64,000 nt of DNA from Acanthornis magna (taxonomy: Eukaryota; Chordata; Aves; Passeriformes; Acanthizidae). Numbering within the stretch: position 1 is the first letter of the stretch; each line of letters starts with the position of its first letter. Positions 23,180 through 33,425 of this stretch are shown here, piece by piece. A model generated the notes under the pieces. It saw nothing but the letters and a program-made list of their open reading frames with translations, made no database searches and was not told where the DNA came from. The position numbers were made by a program, and so were the translations under genes. The stretch lies in the NCBI GenBank assembly GCA_036785705.1, contig JAWUZG010000005.1:2728001-2792000 (forward strand), written 5' to 3'.

Positions 23180-23300
23180 GAGCGGAGCCAAGTTTGGGAG
23201 CGGCCGGCGGCGCTGAGCGGTGCCCCCGCAAACTCTGCTCGCTCGGCGGCTGCATCTCCGCTCCCTGGGAGCAGAGCGCTTTCTCAGTGGCACGCTCCGG
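23180..23300. other. Small intronic CpG cluster
   Basis: About 120 bases of intron 2 are CpG-dense (AGCGGCCGGCGGCGC, then TCGCTCGGCGGCTGC), in contrast with surrounding sequence. This could be an intragenic enhancer or promoter island. No start site or exon is recognised. Confidence 0.35.
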
Positions 23301-23559
23301 TGCCGAGATCTTTTCATCCGTCCCTTTTAAATGCAGAGAGTCCCTAAAATTAATGCTGCTGCACTTTGATGAAAATAATGTTTTTATAATACTTTTGCTG
23401 TTTACACGGAAGATGTGACTTGAGGGGAAAAAGGCTTTTTTGGAGGGTGGTGGAAATCTTGTTAATCTGCTCTCGGAGAGCGGCACACAATACTGCCTAT
23501 GAGCAAGTCTGTGCTGCTTTTGATAAATTACCATGTTTAGAGATAGGTTTGGCTCTTAA

Positions 23560-24330
23560 GGGCTTAGTTTTCTGAACAAAGTCCATAACAATGTTTTCTG
23601 CCTCTGTTTGTCTCCAGCCCCTTTGGCTTGACTCGGAGCCCTGTGTTTAGTTGAAGCTCCGTCTGGAAGATATAACAATTTTGCATTAAAAAAATAAGGA
23701 AATCACAGGAAGAAAAACCCTTTTGCTTTTTGGATGAATCTTACTGATAATTTGCTAAAGCTCATTTGAATTTTAAGCACTTCTTTAATCTTCAAAGGCT
23801 AAATTGCTTTATGAATATGCATGGTGTGGGCAGACTTTAGTTCATTACCTAGTTGTAAATTCTAATGACCATTAGGTCCTTGCAGTAATTGCGAATTGTT
23901 TTGCATTTTTGATTGGCCTATTAACATGTGCATTCGGCACACATCAGGCCAGCCTGTCAGGCTGCTGAAGGAGAAAAAAAAGGTGAAAATTGTTTTATAG
24001 CACCAAGATTCTTAGATTTTCAATCTTGGAAAATTGATGATGTAAAAAAATTAAAGCGGTGTTTTTTCTTCTCAAGATTGAAAGTTCACCAAGAGATTTG
24101 ACATATTTAATTTACATGATGACTTTGCACTCCTTCATTAATGCAATTTGCATATGAAGCTGTTGTTAATCACTTTTGATCATGTTTTGTGTATTAGCTG
24201 CCTCAGTGGCTCTTCTCCCTCAGATGCTCCAGTAGAAAGCAGCAAAATGATGCATCTTCTTGCCAAGTTTCCTTTAGTGAATTGAGGAATTAGGAGTCTA
24301 ACCTTGAGTAATTAAATATGTTCTATCAGT
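23560..24330. promoter_or_regulatory. Strong candidate conserved enhancer block with octamer palindrome, intron 2
   Basis: Some 750 bases of AT-rich, repeat-free sequence are dense in homeodomain and POU-type sites, including TCTAATGACCATTAGG near 23860, GCAGTAATTGCGAATTG near 23883, and TTGATTGGCCTATTAACATG near 23910. A 13-bp perfect odd palindrome, ATGCAATTTGCAT, lies at 24141-24153 and contains the octamer ATTTGCAT. Inverted segments CTTAGATTTTCAATCTTG and CAAGATTGAAAG flank a TTAAAG tract near 24010-24085. The texture is that of a deeply conserved enhancer, but conservation is inferred, not measured. Confidence 0.4.
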
Positions 24331-26424
24331 TCTCTTTTAATGTTAAGTACACTTGGTTGGAAGTGTAGAAGGAAATTGTTCCCATTTGGGGGAGACATTC
24401 CTTTAAAAAATAATTCTGTATGTGTGGATAGAAAAGAATTATTTTCCGTGCTCTGGAGATGCCAGGGCCAGAGGGAGAGGTGACAGCAGGGCAGGATGAG
24501 GTGGTGCCTGGACCCTTCTCTGCGTGAGCAGGGTTGAAACCCCGTGCCCCAGGCCCCACGCTGTTCTGCCTGTGGGTGCAGAGCTGCTGCTGGGCATTGT
24601 GGTGCTGGCCCTGCCTTTGGGGGATGCTGCACAAAGGGCAAGGAGCGCCTGTTGGTAGCAGCACACTGCGCTGCCGGCGCTGCTCCTCTTCCACTCACCG
24701 TGGTGTCTCAGTTGCCTCCCACTTGCCTCATCGCAAGGAAGGGTCTTTTTCTCCTGCCTGTCCAGGCAAGGCATTAATCATCCAACCCTGGGAGGGGAAA
24801 TTGGGAGCAGCCTGGCTGGAAGCATGCCCGGCTCTCGTAACCTTCCCCGGCATCCGCACCTGGCCAGCGCTGGAGGCCATCCACCACCCCTCCTGCGTGG
24901 CTGGGGCTTGGCCCGTGGTCCCTGTTCCCTGTCCCTCATGCTGGCAGCGCCACAATTCCTGGCTGTGGCCTCGCCTTTACTTCATGCCTTTGGTTGTCCG
25001 GCCTTGGTAATTGATGCTCAGCTTTGGTTGGAGAGTTTATCACTGAGTAAGAAGATGAATCGGAAGGGTGAAATGGATACCCTGATTAAAGGAACTGCTT
25101 AATGAAAGAAAATAAATGGAGAGGGAAAAGGACCGTTCTGGAAGGAACAGAAGTATAATTTTAACCTTGGAGGAGACCTGCTGCTGCCCTTCCATGACTT
25201 CCACCCATTCCACGCTAAAAGCGTGGTTCAGTTCAAAGTTGTTAATATTCAGCTGGGAAACAGTATCCAGAACACAAATAAATTATTAAGTGCATGAACT
25301 TTTTCGGCAGTAAGATGAACTGATGGGGTCCATCTGCGAGATCCAGGAGCTTTTTATTTGTGTGTGTCGAACGATTCTGCCCTCTCCGACTTCATAGCCT
25401 TTGGTCCCTGGCCAAGTGCATGCATAATTGATTCCACACACGCTATCATTTTCTTGATGTAATTGCTTTAGTAAGATATGTTGAAATCTAATGGATAATT
25501 TACTATATGAAAATGACAAAAAAGTAAACGTTCGCGTTTTGCTCTGGGCGTGGAGAGGAGAGTGCCCAGGTGACCTGCGTGGTGAGGGGAAACCCATGTG
25601 GAACATCTCCCACGAGCAAAGATGGAGGTAAATCGCTGGAGAAGTTCAGAGCAAACTCTCTGGAATTAAATGGAGTCTTACAACACAGGTGAAAGCAAAA
25701 CGGTAGTGTTGTTCGGAAACTTTTTTTATTTCTGAAGCGATGACTTATTTGCTTTTCTAATTGCCAGAATGTGAACTCAGAAAAAGTTCTCTGCAGAAGG
25801 CAGTGGGGAGTATTTTTAGAAATCAGTGTGTCCTGGACTTGCTGCCCTGTGCTGCAGAAGGTCCTGACACTGGTGCCTTGCGTGGCAAAAAGATCTTCTC
25901 TTCTGGCTCCTTAAATAATGCACCAAATTAAAATCAATGCATCAGTTCAGCTGGATATATTTTTAGATGTTTCAGAAGTGTATAAATATTAAATCCACCT
26001 ATAATTCCATCCACATCCAAAGGAAAATATTCCAATTGAAAATTTGACATCACATTGGTCTTTAAGAAATGATTTGTTAATCTCATTTTCTTTCCCCCTT
26101 GCTTCCCAGTCCTGGAATATTGTGTATTCCTTTCCATAATTTTTTAAAATAGACTTTTGAGGTGGTGTAGACACAAAAACATTTTCTCATTTGCCTTCCC
26201 CCCCGCCATGATGTTTTCAATGTACTAAAAGAGGAAAAAATATCCAAGGCAAACCCACATAACTGTAGCAAAACTGTTTCTGAGCAAGTCATAATAATGA
26301 ACAACACATGATCTGAAATGTGATCAGCAAACATATACTTATGCCAAGGAATTTTTGCCATTCACATACCAAGGTTCTGTAAATCAGTAAACCGCGGCAG
26401 AGGAGCCCCCGGCACGGCGAGGGG

Positions 26425-26446
26425 AGGAGCAGGAGCAGGAGCAGGA
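26425..26446 (+). repeat. (AGGAGC)n short tandem repeat
   Basis: Three and a half AGGAGC units in a GC-rich part of intron 2. No gene context beyond the intron. Confidence 0.75.
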
Positions 26447-27439
26447 CGGGCTGCCCAGCAGAACTGTCTTGTTCACAGAGCAGGGAATGGGAGCAAGTTT
26501 TCCCTCTTCCACCTTCCTTGCCTCCCTCTCGGTCCACGCACCAAAACGTACAGCCTTCAAAAAGGGAAAATGCAGCCTGAGCTATCTTCAAAAGCAAAAG
26601 CAGACAAATAAGTAGCAAAGGAATGAAATTCATCGCAATGTGTTTTATGGGATTTTTTTTTCCTTCCCCCACCTCCCCATCTTACACAGAACCAAAATGT
26701 AAATTACTTTCTGGTCCTAATTGGATTTAATTATTTCTTTAGGAGAGGATGGGTGGGAGGGGGTGGGAATGGCACACAGCTGTCCTAACAAAACAAAGGA
26801 GCCAGAAAACCCTCACTTTCCCCCATGTTGGCTAATAAACCCCGCAGAGGATCTTAGTGCTGGCAAGCAAATGGAGCGCTGTGTAGACCTGGGGAAAGGG
26901 GTAAGAGCTGTCGGCAGCTGGGAGCATTAGGAAAAGGCCAGGCTAGCTGTTAGGAAGTGTCCTTAAATGGTGATTTGTGGTTTCCTATTAATTTCTGTAA
27001 CTGCCTTGTGTTTTAGAGCACCCAGCCTGGCCCTTCCCTTAACCTGAACCACGTTGCTCAGATGCCTTGGCCCTGTGGTGAGACCCACCGTCAATATTGC
27101 ACTGGTGCTGCTCACTTGGGAAGCACCAGCTCCCTGTGGCACTGCTGGGACAGACTGGGAGAGGGTTTGGGTGCCCTGCACTTGGTGGGGTGCTCCCTGT
27201 GCCCCCCAGCTGGGGTCTGGCGCACCTGGGTGCCAGCAGTGGGATCGGGGCGAGCTGATGCGGCTCTGTGGGTTGGTGGCACATCGCGCCCGCGGATCTC
27301 CAAGAACCTTACAGGCTTTAATGAATGTGACCACTAACGTGATTTATAGTGCGATTCATTATTGGTATTGGAGGGACTGTATTCTTATTTTGTCATTTGC
27401 TGTTAAAATTAATACACTCCATGCTGGCTATAAAAGTGT

Positions 27440-27447
27440 ATTTGCAT
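27440..27447. promoter_or_regulatory. Consensus octamer ATTTGCAT
   Basis: An exact octamer followed by TTAATTGC (homeodomain-type), within an AT-rich stretch at about 27320-27500 that includes TAACGTGATTTATAGTGCG. A possible small enhancer; functional status unknown. Confidence 0.3.
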
Positions 27448-27619
27448 TTAATTGCAAGTCAAAATGAATTAGTGGATATGATTTAAACCTGAACTCACTC
27501 CCTAAAAAGAAATCTTCAGTGGGGAAGGAAAAATCAAGCTCTGTGCTGGATTTCTTTGGTGGACTTACAGATGGAGACAGGAGTCAGGGAGAGGAGGGGG
27601 CAGGCGGGGGCCTGGCTGC

Positions 27620-27639
27620 TTTTTTTTTTTTTTTTTTTT
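27620..27639 (-). repeat. Poly-T tract (about 20)
   Basis: A long T run (A on the minus strand) in intron 2 between GCTGC and AAATTCTTGAGG. No adjacent retroelement body is recognised on either side. Confidence 0.8.
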
Positions 27640-28697
27640 AAATTCTTGAGGTTGCTTTCAGCAAAAAATGCCTTTGCCAGGAGGGGCTTAGGCAAAGTGG
27701 TCAAGCACATCTGCTCCTGGGAAGGTAGGGAAGAAAAGAGGTTACTAGTAATAGGGCAGCAGCACAAAGGGAAAATTGTACACTGGAAGCATTAGTCTCC
27801 TCGGCAGTGGTGTGGCCAGACTGGTTTAGCAGACAGGATGATAGATTGCTTTGTCAAGGGTCCCAGGGTGTGCCCTGAACTTGAAGCACTTTGTTTATCT
27901 TGAATAGAAAGGGAAAAGCACAGACATAATCGATGTCTAGTTTTTTAGAAGGGAGGAAGAGGTAGAGGAGGGAGCGAGGGGGTGGTGGCGGGGGGAGGCC
28001 CTGGCTGTGGCTCTCCATTAACAGATGAACTTGGCTGAAGTCCAGAGTTTGATGAGAGAGTGTCACAGCTCCAGAGCCGGCCAGCCTTTTCAATAATTTC
28101 CTTTTTTTTTTGTACCTGCTGACTGTACATCAAATGCTCCCAGGTCTTTTGGCTAAAGGCAAGAAGAGGGAGAAAGGGGGGGGGGAAAGACACAGCTCCA
28201 TTTTTTCCCTCTGAACCAGTTGAGACCAGTCCCTTGGCCACGCACGCACGTTCTATCATCTTTCCTGGCTCGCTGTTGGGGAAAAAAAAGTTGTCGCCGT
28301 GCCAGTAACCTGAGGGCCCAGGACAGGAAAAAAAAAAGGGGTTTGCTGTTCTGAGAGGCGAATTAAACTCGAGAGTGGAGAGCAGGAGGGGTGTGCGTGT
28401 GTCTGGGAGATTTCAGAGATAGCAGGAGTTAAATTGGGGGGTAAAAAGCATCTGCAAGGCAATGCCTGCCTGGCTGGGGAGGGCGAACCCTTGGGGCAGA
28501 CCCAGTGCAGGTCCACAGCTTGTGTACGATGGCACCTTTTTATGGTGGCTCCCACCCATTCAAATGACTTCATGAGAAACAAAATCAAATTGATTTCCTA
28601 TTGCAGACTTGCACTGGGTGTGAAGGTGGCTGCACTTCAGCCTTCATGCAGCCCTCCCAGGGCGTTGTTGGGCCATGCCCGGCGTTGAAGTGCTTCG

Positions 28698-28814
28698 TCG
28701 GGTGGTGAGAATATAGACAAAATGCCGTGGTGGTGTAATAAACATCATGGTGGCGAGAATAAAGACAAAGTCCTTGTAATGCCGTGGTGCTGAGAATAAA
28801 GGCAAAATCATCGA
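28698..28814 (+). repeat. Degenerate minisatellite, about 30-35-bp units
   Basis: GGTGGTGAGAATATAGACAA (28701), GGTGGCGAGAATAAAGACAA (28749) and GTGGTGCTGAGAATAAAGGC (28783) are evident related copies. They are interspersed with ATGCCGTGGTGGTGTAATAAA and ATGCCGTGGTG joints. The unit length varies and the copies have diverged, so this is an old local tandem expansion rather than a young one. Confidence 0.65.
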
Positions 28815-30579
28815 TTTCTACTGGGTTACTGCTGTTTTTACTTAGAGTTTCTTGCTTTGCAAGAGATGGATGTGGTGGGGATGTAGTAAATGAGGCTGCA
28901 GGGATGCTCCAGGTTGGAGCTTCCCAAGGGTGCATGGATGGGGGTGTCAGTGGCCCCAGTGTGCCTGTGACTTAGAAACACAATCTGAATTCATGGTTGT
29001 TTTGGGCATTTTTATTTTATTGTTGTTTCCGATTATGCCATTTCTGACAGTTGTTCAGCCACTTACCAGTCTTGGCAGGATGCTGAGCCTGTAGCGTCCT
29101 GACATTTTTGCTTTTTAACAGGCCAGTCTCATCGTGCTGGAACAAACAGCAGCTTAACTGCGTTTCACTCTGGCTGATTTGAATAACGTGTACTCTGGTC
29201 AAACAAGAAACTCCTCAAAGGAAGAGCCTGATGCCTTGTTTCCCATCATGCTGATGGTCAGTGGATTTCAAAATGCACAGAAAGGGCATAGCTGGGAAAA
29301 CACGGGCTCTCCCCGCTGCAAAGGGCAGCATTTTCAGAGATGTGAAGAGTAGGTTGGAGTGGGTTGGGTCACCTGCCTGTCCTCTGTCCCTCCGATGTGT
29401 TCCCAACATCATGCCGTGCTGGGAATGATGAGGTTTGCTTGGCACTAGAGGCTTCATGTCGCATGGCTGTCCCTTTTGGAAAGTGGTCATGTATAGGGAT
29501 AACCTCTGTTGGTTAAAGCTTTGCCTGACCACCTTGCTCCATGTGGGCATCCAGGTCTGGGAGTCGTAGTTTCTGAGGAATCTGGGAATATCGTATGCTG
29601 CCATGGTTTGCAAATCCCAGCCTTGTCTCCTCTTTCCTCTCTGTGTTCTTAGCTAGCAGCTGGTGGTGTGCGGTGAGCTGAGCTCTGCTCTGTGGGAGGA
29701 AAGTACAAAGGCTGGGAAGAGGCTGTGGGATACGTCTCCGTGAGGCTGGGTGCCAGTGCTCTGGGTCTGGAAATCTCCTTCCTTACCCTGGTCCTTCCCT
29801 TGCTCCTCATGTTGCATGTCCGACTGTAACTGGTTTGATGGTGAGCGACTTGGCACCCTTGTGTTTTTTCCCAGGCGTTTGCCTACGCATGTGCGCAGCT
29901 CCTGTACGTGTAATGCCTGCACAGGACTCCTGTTATCTGCTGATCGAGGTGTTTATCTCTGCAGCATCCATTACGTGAGGACCTGAGTGCCTCCGAGATG
30001 TTAATGAGCACACCCTCGTGCTGCCGGGGCGAGGGAGGCGACTGCTGTCCCACAGGTGGGGTGGCTCACCCCAGGTAAGGCCGGAGAGCTATGGAAGAGC
30101 GGGAATGTGAGCCCGGAGCCGTCCCGGCCTCACTGCTCTTCCTCCCTGCTGGTGGCTAGGCAAAGCTGGGAAGAGAAGCAAAGATGTAGTCGCCTCTCCA
30201 AACCAACCTGCTCTTTACCAAGACCTTGGTAAGGAGTCCACCTTGCTTCACCTCTGGCCCTGGGGAGATGCAGCCCCTTGGTCTGGCGGCACGTGCTGGG
30301 CTGCGGCCGTGCACTGCCACCTCCCCGATTGAGATTCACCTGTACATCTCTGTGGAGGTAGTGGGATTTGCAGGGGCTCCCTGCGTTTGGGCAAAAGGCA
30401 TTGGTAGCAGAGGTGGGTCGTATGTCCAGGAGACAAGGCGGTGACCTTTGGGTCAAGTACCTGTGTCTGGAGAGCCTGCGATAAATATTGTACAGTGGGA
30501 ACAATGGGGCTGTAACAGAGCTCGCCCGAAGAGGCTCCGGCCGAGCAGCCGGCTGGCTGAGAGGCTGCCGGGGGAGCGG

Positions 30580-31240
30580 TGTAGTATTTCTACTTCAAAC
30601 TGATTGAAACGTCGACTAAAAATCAATGTTGTTGACTAGGGATAATTTACAGTTTTCTCGGTGCTAAGTAGCCGTGCGCGTAAGGATGAGCTCTGGGATG
30701 AGCGCCGAGTGGTCCGAGCACGGTGCTGAATCAGATGCATTATAGGTCAGCTCTTTATTTGTTTCATCACGACTTTTACACAGTTGTCATGTAATTTATG
30801 GCTGCTTTCACGTTGTCAAACATTTTCATTGCGGCTGCTTCTTAACACACTCCTGACACAAACACGGCTGCTTTAAAGACACTGTATTGTTTCATAATCT
30901 GAGAGGAGGACTATAAAACATCAAATTACACTATCTTCAGGCTAATCTAAATGCACTACAGATTGAAATCAGAGCTCATTTGTCCCTGATGCAAATTATT
31001 AAGTTCTAATTATAAATATCCATTTAATTACCCCATACATTTTTATTCTGCAGACCTTCTCAGCAATTCTGTCTGAGATACAGTAGATGTATAGGAGAAA
31101 ATCTGCAGTAATTAATGTGCATTTCCTAAATAATAAAGAACAAACATGAGCCACTTTGTTCATGGATGACATATCCGCACACACATTTTTAGCTATCCGT
31201 GTCACGGCGGCAGACGCTGAATGCTAATTCAAAAATAAAT
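30580..31240. promoter_or_regulatory. Strong candidate conserved enhancer block, intron 2
   Basis: Roughly 650 bases of AT-rich sequence without repeats. Sites include an octamer ATGCAAAT (30989-30996) followed by TATTAAG, many TAAT/ATTA cores (CTAATTATAAATATCCATT near 31006, CAGTAATTAATGTGC near 31108), TTTATGGCTGC near 30796 (Cdx/Hox-type) and TTGTTTCATAATC near 30887. No codon structure is evident. This is among the most enhancer-like segments in the window, but conservation is inferred. Confidence 0.4.
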
Positions 31241-31996
31241 TGAAAAGACAAAAATTAAAAGTTTGGGGGTTTATTTCCCCCTTTTCCCTGCCTGCTGTGG
31301 AAAGAGCTGGGTCTTTCAGTGCCTTGTGCCCTTCTGGGAGAGGGATGAATTTGGCTCTGGGGAGTACGGCATCATGTCCCTGGCCTCTCTCTCATGGAGG
31401 TGCTGATCCTGAAACTGTCTTGTACTGGAAGCCCCACAAATCCAGATGCATCTTGCGGTTAAACAAACACTCTCTGCCACTCCAGCCTCTCCAGTTTCTC
31501 GGTTTCATGGCCAACAGCAGCTTGAGCAGGTTACAAAAGCCCTTCTCCGGCAACCGTAGGGGATGCCTGTGGTCCCCTCCCTGCTTCTGTGCTTGTGCAA
31601 AACCCAAGGGCAGGGATAGACACAAAGAAAGTGACTGTGGGGCAGATCCTGCTCGGAGTTACCCCAGGGGCAAATCCCAAGTGGCTTCCCTGCAGCCAGG
31701 AGAGTCACTTGGTAGGCACAGTGGTTTAAAGGAGCTTGGGCTCAACCCGTTAGTCTTATTTATGTTCAGATTAACCAAGAGCTTCATGTACCAGCCAGTG
31801 GATTCTAGGAAAAAACTGAGAGAAGGTGGCAGAGTCGAGTCTGGATACAAGTGATGCCTGTCAAAAATCACCAGAGGAGGATGCCTGTGTGTGTTTGTGT
31901 GTGTACCCATACACATATATGGGGTAGAAGTCTGACTGCATGGCAGTTAATGTGAGCATTGCCACAAGCTTCATTGCACTCCGTATTTATACCCAT

Positions 31997-32004
31997 ATTT
32001 GCAT
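31997..32004. promoter_or_regulatory. Consensus octamer ATTTGCAT
   Basis: An exact octamer in the context CCATATTTGCATCTGC, intron 2. Another of the six exact octamers in the window. Confidence 0.3.
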
Positions 32005-32394
32005 CTGCTTTCTGGGTGATAGAGGAAGCTTTTTGGAAAGGATACTTGTGTGCTATCAGTAATTATAAACAGAAATTAGCTTTGAATTTTCTCAGACATA
32101 TATTCCACTAAAGCCCCATTCATTTAATCAGTTAAGAAGATGAGGGGCTGCAGCAATGTCCTTAATTCCCAAATAACTTTGTCCTTATTTATTATAATCG
32201 TTTTGTCTCCAACTTTGTTCTAGAGTCACAGGGCACTAAGAAGAAAATCGTAAAAGTGTTGGTAGGAGCCTAAGGACCTTTATATAAAGGAACCAAACAA
32301 AACCCAGCCTGATTTCCTAAATAGGAGAATAATTACCTTGGCTTTTCTAGCAGCAGTATATTTTTTGGAAAGATCAGCCTGGGGTTTTTTTTTT

Positions 32395-32414
32395 GGTTGT
32401 TGTTGTTGTTGTTT
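32395..32414 (+). repeat. (TTG)n microsatellite
   Basis: Six or so GTT/TTG units preceded by a run of T. A simple repeat without further context. Confidence 0.75.
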
Positions 32415-33264
32415 TCCCCAGAATCACAATTACTGTACTGCTTTGAAACACGTTTTTTATTACGATTCCTCTGCAGCACAGTCACTGTACAAATAATACT
32501 GCTTGAGATTTTGCATCTTGTCGTATGTATTATGCAGAAACTTAAACTGCAGCCTAACCTGGCAGTCGTATGGCGAGCGAACCATGCCGCAGGCTTGCGA
32601 GTGCTTTAATTCCCACATGATCTGCTTTTACCTGAGCAGCTGAATGTCTCTCTCTGCTCTTCTTGTTATTGTCTGGAGTAGAAAGTAAACTACAGATCCC
32701 ACCACCCACACTAGCTTTTCACAGCTTAATAGTATTTACCTGTTGTTGTTATTATTACTATATCATACAAATGCATCAGTCGTTATATTGCTGGTGTCTG
32801 GTGGGGTGCTCCGGCTGGGACTCGCTAATGGGGTCACCTGTGTCAGGGTGTGATGTATGGATTATGTTTACTGTGGCATGTTTTGTTTGTGAGTGAGGCT
32901 GTGGCAGCGGGGCAGATGATGAATGAAGATACTCCATGGTTTCATGCTCGTCCCTGTGCTTCCAGGTCTCCAATACAGTAAAGATCCTCTTGTGATATAG
33001 AGAGATTTATGTGCCTGTAGTGAACTTAAAGCTTTAGGTCCGTGGCTGAACTTGAAGGTGTGATCGTCCTGTGTTTTGTGGTATTTTTGGTTAAAGCTCT
33101 TACATGACCTGGATCAACGCTTGGAATTTGTTGTGAAAACCTTGGAGATGCGTGAACCATCCAGTTAAATAATTTGCCTGGCTGAAATATTGGTCTGTTT
33201 TTCATCTTTGGGCCTCCACGAGTCAGCTGAGTGATACTCATCGCCAAAACACAAATGGCCAAAG

Positions 33265-33425
33265 AGAATGGTTTGGATTGGAAGGGACTTTAAAACTCAC
33301 CTGGTTCCAGCTCCCTGCCTTTCGCAGGGTCACCTTCCACTAGACCAGGTTGCTCAAAGGCTGATTCAACCCGGCCTTGAGCACTTTCAGGGTTGGTGGA
33401 TGCGTGTGTGCTGTTGGGGACCCCA
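33265..33425 (-). mobile_element. CR1 LINE 3'-end fragment
   Basis: The segment AGAATGGTTTGGATTGGAAG, followed by GGGACTTTAAAACTCACCTGG, matches the reverse complement of the CR1 3' untranslated region as I know it. So does CACTAGACCAGGTTGCTCAAAG, followed by GGCCTTGAGCACTTTCAGGG. Only the 3' tail is present, as is usual for 5'-truncated CR1 copies, and no reverse-transcriptase sequence remains. Divergence indicates an old insertion. CR1 is the dominant LINE of birds and other sauropsids. Confidence 0.85.

Noticed and set aside
31240..31854. 204-residue open frame in intron 2
   Set aside because: No recognisable domain, ordinary composition, no splice or promoter context; chance length.
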